DNA of 64,000 bases, from contig JASKOT010000016.1 of assembly GCA_032158125.1 (NCBI GenBank), positions 310,001 to 374,000 of the forward strand, given 5' to 3'. The notes beneath the pieces were generated by a model. That model did not search any database and was not told where the DNA came from. It saw nothing but the letters and a program-made list of their open reading frames with translations. The translations under genes were made by a program, and so were the position numbers. This stretch comes from Papiliotrema nemorosa. Its lineage: Eukaryota > Basidiomycota > Tremellomycetes > Tremellales > Rhynchogastremaceae. Below, piece after piece: positions 1 to 11,332 of the stretch. Position 1 is the stretch's first letter. Each line of letters starts with the position of its first letter.

Positions 1-24
1 TTTGGGCCCTTGTTGACGTGACAG

Positions 25-255
25 TTCTTCTTCTTCGCCGGTATCAATGTCTTTGCCGCCACTGCGGCCTTCTTCCTCCCGGAGACTAAGGGACTTCCTC
101 TGGAGCAAATGGACGTCTTGTTCGGTCTTGTTTCTGCGGAAGAACGAGCCGCCGATCTGGCTCGACGACAAGAGGTTGCGGAGAAGCACGAGGACCCCGA
201 CGTAGCTTTGGGTTTGGACGACAAGAGGTCCGAAAGACGAGTCGAGACCGTCTAA
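25..255 (+). CDS. 3' end of an MFS sugar transporter (partial)
   Basis: This is the last exon of a gene that begins before the window; bases 1-24 look like the end of an intron (…ACAG at 21-24). The exon encodes the final helix (FFFFAGINVFAATAAFFLPE) followed by the PETKGLPLEQMDVLFG motif. That motif, after the twelfth membrane segment, is the hallmark of the sugar porter family (hexose transporters, H+ symport or facilitated diffusion at the plasma membrane). A charged cytosolic tail of about 45 residues ends at TAA 253-255. The transported sugar cannot be told from this piece. Confidence 0.88.
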   Translation, partial: FFFFAGINVFAATAAFFLPETKGLPLEQMDVLFGLVSAEERAADLARRQEVAEKHEDPDVALGLDDKRSERRVETV

Positions 256-531
256 AGGATCACCCCTGGTGATCGATAGTTTTGCGTCGGTTCAGGAGTT
301 GCGGCGCTTAGGCGGAGTGGGGTATTGCTTCCTGTCCGCACCTCGAGCGGATAGCCTATAGTCATGTATGCATCGAAAAGTTTGCAATCTTTGCTGTCAG
401 ATCTGCAAGTCAATCGCGCGTTTCAGTGATACCGGGACGTTTGGTCAGTCTCTATAAATGATCAAAGCCGCGGCCAGTCTCATACGCATTCCGGATCAGC
501 CTCAAAGCACTTTCCAAATCATATACTACAC

Positions 532-2090
532 TCAATCCGCCTTGGGTCTGGACGTTTCTTCTCCATGGAGGCCATCAACAGAATCCCAGGCTTCAAAAGG
601 CCAAGCGTGGGCCTCACCCGCGTTGATCTTGTCAAACGTCTCTCGTAGATCACCAGGGAGCGGTTGGTCCGGATTGCTGAGATGAACTCTGATCAAATGC
701 CTTTGATTCTTCTCAGAATCGACGGAAGATGTCCGAGCTGGCCGTCAGCACCCCACCCATGCAACTCGATGTGGAACGAGGCGGGTGTATACTCACCATG
801 GAAGACAGTTTGATTGTTTGCATATTCCAAATCACCCACTTGCAGCTCCAGATCCAGACTGAACTTTTCCGCTGTAAAGTGTATAGCGTCCAAAGCTAGA
901 TGTTTATTCTCGCTCAGGGGAGGTACATCTGCGTCGGCCTCGTAGAATCCGAAAAAGGGTCGGCGGGAATAACTCGAGATGACATCGTCCCCGTTGGAGA
1001 ATATGAGGGATTTGCCATTTGGGAACAGCTTGTTCTTCCAGTCGTCTTTTGCGAGTTCTCGGAGGACATCTCGGCGTGTGGAAGATAGGTGGTTGTATGT
1101 TTGGCCGACGGACGAGAGTTGAGAAAGACCCCCCGATTCTGCTACGCCTAGAGTGATGAGTCCGATAATACCGATCGTCCCGTCATTGTGAAACACTGCG
1201 TATCAGATGCGCACAAGGAGGGAGACAGTCATGGTAGAGCAATCAACACACCTTGATTACCGCTAGTCTGGCCTTTAACAGCTAAATGTCAGCGTCGTGC
1301 GTGAGGAAACGTGAACAAGTTGGACTGATACCCACTGATAGCGGGTCGCTTGTCCACAGCAAGATCGGTGATATCCCTCAAATGGACAATGTTCTGTACA
1401 CCCTGCTTGATCCTCTCCCCTCCAAAGTGACTCGAAATCCCCGCAAACACCTGGATCTGTTTCTGCCTCGACCATTCATTGACTGGTAGCCCACGAAGAA
1501 GAATGAATCCCAGACCGAATTTGACCTGTGTCGCCGCCTTCTGAAGCTCGATGTAGAGGTTTGAAGAGGAAGGGATGGGAAAGGTCGAGATGCTGATTGC
1601 ATTGTTGGATAGGTTGAGAGTGACAAAGTGGTCATGGGCTTGATTGATTAGGTTGATGTCTTCCGGCGAAAATCGATACACCCATTTCTCGGCTACGATC
1701 AGTATACGTCCACGCAGCAACCGAAACTCTGACGAGTAGCTTGTCAGAGTCCACACTCACGCTGATCGATGAGCACTTTACCATCCCATACGCTCGAATT
1801 GTCGACCTTTTCAGGGAATCCGTCGGGTAGAAGGTCGTACTCCGGCTTGCTGTATGCTGCCTGGTTATGCTCCCACCAACTGAGGGAAGGCTCATATGAC
1901 GTCTCGAAGATTCGTCGCTGCCCGTCAGCCGGGGTGAAGCGTGTGTAAAGGGCGTACTCACCTGTTTCTCCGTTTCAGATATCGTCTCCTTCTTGTATGA
2001 AGAGTAAACGCCTGAAGTTCTATGAGAAATATGGACCTTGTCTAGCTGTTCGTGTAGAGACACATTAGGGTGTTGCACGACGGCAGTCAT
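532..2090 (-). CDS. TauD/TfdA-family Fe(II)/2-oxoglutarate dioxygenase
   Basis: Six exons (2090-1962, 1917-1761, 1692-1336, 1281-1252, 1195-797, 737-532) give a 425-residue protein in continuous phase. It starts MTAVVQHPNV. The iron ligands of the family are visible: the first His and the Asp in VFHNDG, and the distal His in QTVFHART, followed by a segment resembling the 2OG-binding basic stretch (KNQRHLIRVHLSNPD). LPINEW-like and GLGFILLRGLPV segments match the clavaminate-synthase-like fold. Such enzymes hydroxylate small acids (taurine, sulfonates, betaines) using 2-oxoglutarate and O2, usually in the cytosol. The substrate here is unknown. The gene is tail-to-tail with the sugar transporter and divergent from the Kre6-like gene. 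The 30-nt fourth exon is short but keeps phase. Confidence 0.85.
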
Positions 2091-2892
2091 GGTGAGAACG
2101 ACGGGGAGGTATCAGTGATGATCCACGATGTGTCCTCAGTGACCGATTTACTGCCCTTTATGCATCTGCTGTCCATGGCGCGCTCCCTCTGTCGAGCGAT
2201 TGACACCATCTCTGTGAGATCATGCTGAGTGTTGTACAAGGACCACAGGGTCATTGGCAATCACACGAAAGAGATGGTCGAGATGGCGCAAACAGGGAGT
2301 CGGATCGCTCCGACCTTTCTCTTGTTCATCCTTGCCCGCATTATAGTCGACGACCGACATAGGCGATGGCCATCGTATCCAAGGCGCCATATGTGATGGC
2401 GATGGTCATCCTGATGCATGTAGCGAGTCGGAGTCGCGATCGAGGCAGCCGACTGGGAAGATCTGATGATCCCGACATGGTTCGACCGCAACTTGACTAA
2501 CCTTGCCCCTCTCCTTCAGCCATAAATCGATGCGATCCCCATCGTCTTCATTCATATTCGCATGCGTAGGCCGCGATGATCGCTGACAAGATCGAGACAA
2601 CGGAATCAGACACGCCTTCTAGATGAAACACATCAATGGGTCGAGTCCATCTTGGCAAGGGGCCAGTTGATCACCTTGGGCACCTTTGAAACGTCAAGAC
2701 AGACCTGATACTCACCACCCTCGACGACGCCCTTCAAGGTCATCATTATCCTTGGCATACGGGCGAGGTCGAAAATCATGGCGTACATGCTTGGCAGGAT
2801 GGGTGTCCTACACACTCACATTCTAGACCCACCCTCCAAGTCGACTCGATGCCCAGTCTTATACCACTCGACCACACTCTTCTTCTCCCTCT
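2091..2892. other. intergenic, divergent promoter region
   Basis: This 802-base gap separates the 5' ends of the dioxygenase (leftward) and the Kre6-like gene (rightward). Only short ORFs without family signals or consistent splice sites occur. The last 100 bases before the rightward start are C/T-rich, as is common for fungal 5' leaders. No RNA gene or repeat seen. Confidence 0.5.
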
Positions 2893-5071
2893 ATGCGATC
2901 ATCTTCTCCATCTTCCAAGCCTCTACTCTCCTCTTCTCGACCTCCAGCGTCTATGGCGCCTCAATACCTCTCGTCTTCCTCTCGAGTCTCCGACGGCTCT
3001 ATCGCGAGCTTGATGAACGCAGATCAGAGGGGCCAAGCGGCTCTTTATAGCTCTGATGCGAGTACCGCTCGACATAATCTTGGACCCACAGCTCGATTGT
3101 ACGATTCAAGCTCGGCAACTCTGGCCTCCAGATCGACCTCGAATGGTATCGCAGGTGCAAATCCCAGCACAAGGGTCAATGTCGGAGGCGGGTTCAGCAA
3201 TGTGGGCGTGATGGACGACGATGATGATGATTACCTACATACCTTCACCGCAGAAGAGAAGCGCAACATCGACTCGATGGACCATTTCACCCTAGCTTCA
3301 TGGCGAGGTTGGACAAACGCGCTCACCCTCGCTGCCCTCCTACTCGCTATAGTAGGGATATTCGCCCTGTATCCAATCCTCGACTTCTACACCAATGACA
3401 GGACATCGAGCGGTATCAATGCAGCGGGATACAACCTTGGTGGGATCAACGCGACGGGTCAACATCCAGAGATACCCGGTATGGCGCTTTTGATCGATCC
3501 TGATACACCTGACGAAGTCAAGATGAGGACGGGATTTGACGGGGAACAATGGAGGTTGGTCTTCTCGGATGAGTTTGAGAAGGATGGGAGGACTTTCTAC
3601 CCTGGAGATGACCCGTTCTGGACGGGTATGGATATTCACTATTGGCCGACAAAGTGAGTACAGACCGACGGTGGGATGCATAAGTGGACAATGCTGATGA
3701 TCAGCGACTTTGAGTGGTTGGACCCCTCGGCAGTGACGACGAGGGATGGACATCTAGTCATTACCATGACTCAAGAACCGATACATGATCTGAACCTCAA
3801 AGCGGGGATGTTGCAGACTTGGAACCAGCTTTGTTTCAACAAAAACGCGTACATCGAGGCATCGGTCAGCTTACCCGGTACGAGCGATGTAGGAGGCTTC
3901 TGGCCGGGTTTGTGGACTTTGGGGAATCTAGGTCGAGCGGGATATGGCGCTACGACCGAGGGTGAGTGCCTCATCCGTTCAACTTGACTATCCCTTCACT
4001 CGCCGATATGCTTGCTGCCCTGTTGAGGGAGGTCTTGCTAATCGTCAGGGACCTGGCCATACTCTTACGACAGCTGCGACATCGGGACCCTCCACAATCA
4101 GACCTACATCGACGGCACGGGACCTTTGGCTACGCTCACCACCGGTGCTGAAGATGGTCCTTTGTCTTTCCTGCCTGGTCAACGTCTCTCAGCATGCACT
4201 TGCCCAGGAGAGGATCACCCCGGTCCAGATGTATCGGTCGGTCGATCGGCTCCAGAGATCGACATGATTGAGGCTCAAATTCGGATCACGGTTGCTCACG
4301 GGGAAGTGTCCCAATCCTACCAAGTTGCACCTTACGACGATTTTTACCAATTTGACAATTCCTCGTCCAATGTTCAAATATTCGACGAAACATTGACCAA
4401 TTGGAACACCTACCTCGGGGGATATTTCCAACAGGCTGTTTCGGGATTGACCCTGTTGCCAGATAGGATATATCATGATCAGGTGGTAGGCGGTCGATCG
4501 GGAGAGTTTACGGTGTTTGGGTTCGAGTACTCGGCGTACCCTGACCAGAGGGAAAAGGGGTACATTCAATGGGTAGCAGATGGGAAACCATCCTGGAGGA
4601 TGAACGCGGATGCAGTTGGGCCCAACCCAAGAACAGAAGTGGGGAGGCGGTTGGTGTCGGAAGAACCCATGTACCTGATCATCAATCTCCATGCGGTGAG
4701 TACGGGTGTGACCCTCGTCTGTCATGGGACTAACGCCCAGTCGAACAACTTTCAAACGGTGGATTGGGCACATATGATCTTTCCAAATTACTTTAGGATC
4801 GACTACATCAGGGTATACCAGCGAGACGACGGTTCAGGATCTATTGGTTGTGATCCCCCTGGTGAGTCGATGAATCATACGTGGTCTCTACCGAGCTGAC
4901 GCCCAGATCGACCGACGAAAGATTACATTGATAGACACATCAATGCGTACATGAATCCCAATTTGACGACCTGGGAGGCTGCTGGTGAGGTACTATATAA
5001 GCTCATGAGAGATGACACTGACGCACGCAGGGTACGGCTTCCCAAAGAATAGACTCATAGATACCTGCTAA
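2893..5071 (+). CDS. KRE6: Kre6/Skn1-type beta-1,6-glucan synthesis protein
   Basis: Six exons (2893-3653, 3705-3961, 4049-4695, 4741-4861, 4907-4984, 5031-5071) encode 634 residues. The protein is type II: a Ser-rich cytosolic N-terminus of about 140 residues with an Asp run, one membrane helix (about 142-163), then a lumenal GH16-like domain. The catalytic-type motif PEIDMIEAQ fits the ExDxxE signature, and the conserved strands (DPFWTGMDIHYWPT, GGFWPGLWTLGNLG, GTWPYSYDSCDIGT, FPNYFRIDYIRVYQ) follow in the usual order. Family members sit in ER/Golgi/plasma membrane and are needed for cell-wall beta-1,6-glucan. Start is the first in-frame ATG; a second Met at residue 21 is possible. The gene symbol denotes the family; Kre6 and Skn1 cannot be separated here. 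Confidence 0.93.
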
Positions 5072-5615
5072 ACATGCCATGCTACACCCTGACTTGGTGA
5101 GCTCTTGTGCTCGTGTGCCAGCACACGGCTTGCCGGATCAGCGATCATTTGTAGCAGCCATACCTCTTATCGTCCATCCGACCAGGATGCAATGCGTCCT
5201 CTCAGATAAAGCATATGCGAATCGACTTATCTGACTCGTACCCAATCTCCGGGCGTCCCATGAAAACCGGGGTGACCATGTGGTACCATGACAAATGTGA
5301 TGATCGACCTGAATCCAGTCCCCGTTCCAGCTCATCTCCTAAATTTGAACATTTTCACCGATATAAATAGCATCCGACCACTGTGGTCCATCGAGGCATC
5401 TCTCGACTCGTGCGATCATGGTTACTCAGGTCTTCGGGCACGCTGACCATTAAGCGAGGCTCCTATCTATGCAATCTGCTCCTGAGGCTGTATCCTCGGT
5501 TGGCCCCCTGACGGGTTGGCTTTGAATTTTGGAGACCTCATAACTGAACCCGAGGATCCAGGTCGATCCCAATTTTACCCAACTTCATTCATCTCTCGTT
5601 CTCACTTGCAGCGGT
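5072..5615. other. intergenic
   Basis: Terminator of the Kre6-like gene and promoter of the NCS1 permease. A TATA-like ATATAAATAG lies near 5363-5372. No supported ORF or RNA gene was found. Confidence 0.45.
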
Positions 5616-7506
5616 ATGGAGCAGGAATATTCAGACGACAAGGATCTACACGTTCGGGGCGATCTGGAGGGAGGGCGAGATCAAGTGGGACATCACTATG
5701 GGCAAGAGGATAATGTGGTGTATGAAAGCCACATTGTTCAAGATAAAGGCCCGGCTTTTCGATGGTTGAGCAAGTTGTTCCAGGTCGGTGTGGAAGCTAG
5801 AGGGATCGAGAGGGTACCGGAGGATGAGAGGGATGGACGGCATACTATAGGGTTGTTGTTGCTTTGGTGGAGTGTCAATATGGTCGTTTCGACCGTCCCC
5901 ATCGGGGTACGTTGGCAGACTTCCCTCTCCATCCCTCTACTCGCAAAGCGTGTGGACACTTATGGGATAGCTCCTCGCTCAGGCGTATTATACCTTGACA
6001 TTCCAAGATACGGTAGCTGCCAATGTAGTCTTCACGGCGATCGGAGCAGCTTGCTGTGCATTCATCGCGACCCTTGGGCCTAAAACTGGACTGAGGACAA
6101 TGGTCATTTCGAGGTACTCTATGGGATACATCGGAGGATCGATTTTCGCCTTTTTGAACATTATAACCCAGCTTGGATTCTCTTGCACTGCGATCATCCT
6201 GGGAGGACAGACCTTGACCAATGTCAGTGAGGGAAAGTTGCCTCTGGAAGCGTCCATCGTGTTGGTAGGGGTGTTGGCGTTGATCCTGTGTTTCGTGGGG
6301 TACAACGGTGAGCACCACGATTTGTTTCGATAGACCACGCAGATCGACTGACACTCAGCTGTCCACTATTGGGAGCGATACGCTTGGATCCTACTGTTCA
6401 TCTTTTACCTTTGCATGTGGGGTCTAGCCGGGAAACAAGGGTTCGACCTCTCCGCTCAGAAACCTCTCCAAGCGACAGGCAAAGAGTTTGCGGGGGATTG
6501 GTTATCTTACGGCGTATGTTCATGCTCAACATTATGCGTGAGGCTGACCCATAGGGAATCGTATTCTCCTCGTCGGCGGGTTGGGCACCCATCGCGGCGG
6601 ATTTCAACTGTAGACTCCCACACGATATCAAACCCTGGAAAGTGTTCCTTTTGACCTGGTTCGGGTTGATGGTCCCTTTAGTCTTCCTTGAAACGCTCAG
6701 CGCGGCATTGATGACTGTCCCGATATACGCTCAGGCATTCGCGGATGGCGACGCGGGAGGAGTCATCAGTCAGGTCTTTGCGCCTTGGGGCGGAGGGGGA
6801 AAGGTCAGTTCACAGATCGACAAGGTGTCTAAGTCGGTTGACGCCCAGTTTATCCTGGTCATTTTTGCATTTTCGATCGTGTGCAACTGTACACCCAACA
6901 CGTATTCCGCTGCATTGTCCGCTCAAGCGTTGTTCAAACCCTTTGAGAAGGTCCCTCGGGCGGTGTGGTGCATCGTCATGTTTGGCATCTACAGTGGGCC
7001 TATCTCTCTAACTCTCCCCTCTCTCCCCCTCTGTCTCTCTCCCTTTGTGAGAGTCAAAAGAATCGGCTGACGGAATAGCCGTTGCGGCAGTCGCGGGTCG
7101 AGAGCACTTCTCCGAGGTGTTATCCAACTTCCTCTCGATTTTGGGATACTGGATAGCCTTCTTCATCGTCGTCGTGGCAGAAGAACACTTCATTTTCAGG
7201 AAACACATCATTCCTGGAGGCTACGATCTGACAGCGTATGATACACTTTCCCGACTCCCTGTTGGTTTCGCGGGTATCTTTGCATGTTTGGTAGGAGCTG
7301 GTATGGCCATTATCAGTATGGCTCAGGTGAGTTTTGTTCGAGTGGGCAGAATGGGGCTGATATCTCTCTAGGTGTGGTATATCGGTCCCCTGGCAAAGGT
7401 CTTTGGGGAGTACGGAGGTGATCTAGGATTCGAAATGTCCGCTGTCAGTACGGCGATCGTGTTTCCGCCTTTGAGGTACCTAGAATATCGATACTTTAAG
7501 CGGTAA
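5616..7506 (+). CDS. purine-cytosine permease (NCS1, Fcy2 type)
   Basis: Seven exons (5616-5906, 5983-6307, 6359-6513, 6555-6803, 6849-6993, 7079-7326, 7372-7506) give 515 residues, the normal length for the Fcy2 branch. Visible family landmarks are TFQDTVAANVV, the LGPKTGLRTMVISRYSMGYI block between helices 2 and 3, VCNCTPNTYSAALSAQ, EHFIFRK and the C-terminal GPLAKVFGEYGGDLGFEMS segment. These are twelve-helix H+ symporters importing adenine, guanine, hypoxanthine or cytosine across the plasma membrane. The N-terminal 85 residues are hydrophilic. Intron 6804-6848 is 45 nt and free of stops, so retention would insert 15 residues; intron 6994-7078 carries a long CT tract. Confidence 0.92.
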
Positions 7507-7795
7507 AGATGTAGCTGAGGTATGGTTGTTCGCTGCGGGTTGCTCAATGCTCATGGGGCATCTCGCGTGGTCGTATACTGCGACGAGTATATGTATTGCA
7601 TCTGGATTCTCTCGTCCCACTCTGGAGCCGTGACATTGTCGATCTGCCTAGTCTGATCATCATTGGTACAATTTTGGAGCCTGCCAAGCAAGAGACGATT
7701 CCCACAGATCGTCGCGTCGAGTTGACTGGACACGCCATTTTGTGGTCTTCTACGGATAATGATAAACCCATGAACGTTCACTTTTCACCCTCGAC

Positions 7796-8356
7796 ATGTC
7801 GGGGCCATACACATACGTCCACTCCAATGGCGAGACTTCCAGCATTTCCAGGAGAGATATGGAGATCTTGCTATTTGTCGTTCGGATTCTTCAAGCCATA
7901 ACGGCAGACAATCTGAACGAGGCCGCAAGCGGTATCATCTCTCTGCTCGATTCGACCGTGGCTGAAAGTCTTCGATCGACGGACCGGAAACAACACGCCA
8001 TGGACCTCAATGTCCTTGCTCGAATAGGGGAAGTCTTGCTCTCGCCGGGGTTATCAACGGATTTAGTAAGGCAAGGTCTGGTGTTGGACCGTAGATTGGG
8101 AGAGAAGATAGGCGAGAAAATGGGAGACATTTCGCAACATATGGAGAGGGCTGTCAGAGCAGGAGATTTCAACTTGTTCCAGGATGAAGAGGAGGAGCTG
8201 CTGGGAATCATAGAGAGATTAGCGTGGATGATGGGCAAGTTGGGGATAAAGGGGTACGAGGAGGTTTGTGGTTGTTTCAGCTTGTGGCCTGATGATTTGG
8301 ATTCCGACGAGGAGGAAGATGAACTCGAAGGGGAGATCGGAGATGGCGGTGAATGA
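7796..8356 (+). CDS. unrecognised 186-residue protein, acidic C-terminus
   Basis: Single-exon reading frame starting MSGPYTYVHSNGE. I do not recognise the family. The middle (residues about 22-150) looks helical, with regular leucines (DMEILLFVVRILQAI, LNVLARIGEVLLSPG), and the last 20 residues are strongly acidic (DLDSDEEEDELEGE). No membrane helix or signal peptide is seen, so it is probably soluble. It follows the permease in the same direction after a 289-base gap. The sustained open frame, codon usage like its neighbours and the lack of splice-site interruptions argue that it is real. Confidence 0.7.
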   Translation: MSGPYTYVHSNGETSSISRRDMEILLFVVRILQAITADNLNEAASGIISLLDSTVAESLRSTDRKQHAMDLNVLARIGEVLLSPGLSTDLVRQGLVLDRRLGEKIGEKMGDISQHMERAVRAGDFNLFQDEEEELLGIIERLAWMMGKLGIKGYEEVCGCFSLWPDDLDSDEEEDELEGEIGDGGE

Positions 8357-8772
8357 GGGACGGAAATGCGAGGGTATTAAACGATCATCAGAGGTCATTG
8401 GGCTACCGTGTATGGGGTGTACAGTCGTCGGGGTCATCGCATCGTGGAACACACCAAGCAGCCAATTCACACCGCCGTTCAACATGGATCCGAGATGCCT
8501 CTCAGATCCTGTTCGCCAGTGGGACTGTCGTGAGTCTGCCTTCACAAGTCATAACTAGAGATTGACACGATGTTTGCGACTGGACACAATCGATGCCACC
8601 GTGGTGTATGCGCCGGTCATCACGGAAGGAGGGCAAGGGAGGAGGGGGTAGAAGATCACTCAACAGTGATAAACAACAACGACTACATCGTGCACAGGAT
8701 GCATCCTCACCTTCACTGCACCATCGACGCCACTATCCCAACAGAGGTTGTTCTACTGATCATCTGCTCGTT
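8357..8772. other. intergenic
   Basis: About 415 bases between the acidic unknown protein and the SUR7/PalI-like gene. Short open frames exist on the + strand (for example 8570-8772), but they run into the membrane-protein start without homology signals. I read it as terminator plus 5' leader. Confidence 0.4.
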
Positions 8773-9743
8773 ATGGTCTTCCGGTGGGACGACTGTCTGG
8801 AAGGACATCACTTCCTAGGCTTGTTCCTCCACCTCGCCGCGTTTATTCTCCTGTAGACGAGGCTTTTCTTCTTGACATCAGCGTCCTTACCCCTGACTTG
8901 TCGCCTGAAATGTTCAATCTTGCTTAGCCTATCTAAGTATGACCTGAAACCGAGTTGATAGATAGTGTTTTGACAACCTTCTCCACGCCGTATATCAAGT
9001 CCATCTACTTTCTCAAAACGGATCAAGGGACCAAATACGGTTCGTTTGGATATTGCGAGATTGGTGTATGCACGGGTAGAAGAGTAGGGTACGATCATGG
9101 ACCCGAGGTCATCGAGTGGTTGACTAGGACTCAAATACTGTTCGCTATTGGTGAGTGCCATCATACCCTTCCAATGCATCTCGAGGTGGAGGGGGTGACT
9201 TGTACACGTCTAAGCTGATCTCAGCTGCGCTTTTCCTGCTCATCTCCCTCATTGCCCTCTTATGGAGTCTGACCAAGAGGGCTACTCCTTCGAACCCTAT
9301 ATGGTTTCGCACTACCGCCGTGAGCGCGCCTCCATCCGAAGCCTCCAAAGCAACAAGCTGATCTAGCTTGTCGCAACCCATCACATCTGTTTTGCACCAC
9401 CACTCACGATCTGTGCCAAATCTCGCTTCTTCTTCCAGCTCATTGGGTCACTCTGCGCGATCTTAGCTGAGGTCTTTGCCCTAATCCTCTGGGTGACCGC
9501 TCGACATCGGTATGATGCGAGTGACGCACCCGGTCGAGCGACTTATGGTGCGGCACTATGGCTCGGTCTCGTCGGCGCCATAGTAGCGTTCATCAGGTGA
9601 GCAGACGATTCCCATTGACCGTAGCGAGATCGACGTTCGGGTTGTATTTAGATGAGGGGCTGACTTGGTAGTGCCTGTATAGGTGGACCCGCCTACACTG
9701 GCAACTACGGGATGCACTGGGCCAACCGGAATGTCGCATATAA
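8773..9743 (+). CDS. SUR7/PalI (claudin-like) membrane protein
   Basis: Five exons (8773-8852, 8966-9150, 9225-9319, 9439-9596, 9683-9743) give 192 residues. The layout is that of the fungal PalI/Sur7 superfamily. It has a first helix (GLFLHLAAFILL), then the conserved TPYIKSIYFLKTDQGTKYG segment. The extracellular-type loop FGYCEIGVCTGRRVGYDHGP follows, with two cysteines. Three more helices (about 89-102, 121-137, 154-172) come next, and a short basic tail. Relatives sit in plasma-membrane eisosomes or assist pH sensing (Rim9/PalI). The first intron (8853-8965) is 113 nt with a weak GTAGAC donor, so the exon 1 junction is the least certain part; the other three junctions are clear. The start ATG directly precedes the first helix. 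Confidence 0.78.
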
Positions 9744-9824
9744 CTTGTGACGGTGAGCCACGGTGAGATCCTACCTTATGGAAAGAATCTATGATTTAAC
9801 GCAATGCAATGCAATGTATGTCGT

Positions 9825-10917
9825 CTATGTCGTCTTTTCCTCTGCTTCTAGGGCTTTCACCGCGGCCTTGCAGTCAGCAATGTATTTGAACGTGACCCAG
9901 ATTCAACATCAACTCACCTCCAGCTCAAATAGGTAGTCGTCTTTGACTGTAGGAAAGAGCTCTCGTACGCTTTCTGCGAGTCGATATAGGTAATCCTGAT
10001 CCATCAGCATCTCGCTCCAACCCATCCGAGGCTTTGAGCAGCGAGAGGTGAAAGATGAGAGGGCAACATACCCTGTTAGGTCCTGATGGTCCCCTTCGAG
10101 CTTGCATAATCCGCGCAATCTCGGGTATTGGTTCGTACCCCACTAGAGGTATCAGCGCCAGACTTTCCCAAGAACGAAATCTCGATCCGACATCTAGTAG
10201 TCTGAGAGACGCAGAACTCACCGAAAGCCTCGTTATCTATCGTCCCGATGAAAGTGTCCGCACTGTCCACTACGACTTCTTCTTTGCCAGTAGAGGGGTC
10301 GACAATGTACACTGGGGAATGTTGTATCGTGAACCCATTCTACGCATGAGTCCTCGTCTCGCAAGTCCAGCCAACGTAGCCCACCTTCTCTCGATGTACT
10401 AATCATCAGCCTGATATTATCTCCAGTCGTGAGAGAAGCCGACGCGTACTCAGGTTGGCCCTCACTTCGTCCTCTTTCTCCGGGTCTATCCTATATGCTA
10501 CGCCCCACACAAAGTCTTCATCAGTCGGGTGCGGTGTCTACTCTCAGCTTTATGCCCAAGTATCCATAGCGTTTGGAGGAGTTTGTAAAGTGAAGATCAT
10601 TCAACTGACCGTCTTTGCAAGCTTGTGCCAGTCTTGCGCCTTGATGAGCGTCACGACTCGACCGGGAGCTTCGGGTGTCCCTCGATGATCATTCGACGAT
10701 TGGGCAAAACGGCGCAAGACACCTTTGACATAGCCGTTTCGCTGTTCGACCGCGTGTGGACTGTCGTATCAGCGACCGTGCATGTGGGTTATAGGACGAG
10801 TTGCACGGGCGATACGAAGGAGACGCCGACTTACGGTGGTTTCCAGATTAAACTGCCATACCCAAACACCCAGTAGGGCGGTTTGCTCGTCTGGGACTTC
10901 GTGTGCGAGCTCTCCAT
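9825..10917 (-). CDS. ChaC-type gamma-glutamylcyclotransferase
   Basis: Eight exons (10917-10835, 10760-10610, 10537-10450, 10398-10385, 10339-10222, 10142-10072, 9995-9918, 9866-9825) encode 214 residues, the usual ChaC length. The diagnostic ligand loop [14 protein letters not shown] is at the N-terminus. [44 protein letters not shown] and HREKNGF follow, then [20 protein letters not shown] at the C-terminus. ChaC enzymes cleave glutathione in the cytosol to 5-oxoproline and Cys-Gly. Exon 4 is only 14 nt and supplies the conserved HREK. I start at the Met just before the conserved domain; a phase-compatible upstream exon at 11226-11013 could add about 78 residues. Confidence 0.85.
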
Positions 10918-11012
10918 ATTCGTGCGGAATGAGGGAACTCTTTGGGAGGATATGAGCGCGAGACCGAGACAGCAGAGTCAGTTGCTATTGACGGATCATG
11001 CGAGGGATGTAC

Positions 11013-11226
11013 CGATAATGCGATCGACGACATTGTCAAAGGTCTTTTTCTGCTCGACATCTGAACACCCCTCGACATCTCTGGTCCCAGGATCATCCAG
11101 CTCGCCCCGATGCATGGGTCTCGTGTACCACAGGTCCACTGCATAGATCTCATGCATGCATAGAGCAGCCGATTCTGATACAGGTTGTAAGAGATGGATG
11201 AGCTCCTCGTTTGACGTCATGAACAC
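11013..11226 (-). other. possible extra 5' exon of the ChaC gene
   Basis: An open stretch beginning MFMTSNEELIHLLQP runs to a GTACAT donor at 11012. Spliced to the acceptor ending at 10938, it joins the ChaC frame in phase through an eight-residue linker, with a branch-like CTGAC in the 75-nt intron. The composition (no low complexity, AALCMHEIYAVDLWYTRP) looks protein-like. I do not recognise it, and ChaC proteins normally start at the downstream Met, so this could instead be an unrelated upstream ORF. Confidence 0.35.
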
Positions 11227-11332
11227 CTAATCCCACCCTCCAACTCTCGTCCACCATCGACACCGCTCGTATGCTCGACATTGCTCACTCTTAACGACCA
11301 CGGATTCCACTCGAATCGCCCCGAGACCCATC

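Noticed and set aside
7004..7046. CT-rich tract as a possible microsatellite
   Set aside because: It lies inside intron 6994-7078 of the NCS1 permease and is most simply its polypyrimidine-rich body.
8570..8818. Short + strand frames before the SUR7/PalI-like gene
   Set aside because: No family signal and no way to splice them in phase to the membrane protein; the Met at 8773 sits properly before the first helix.
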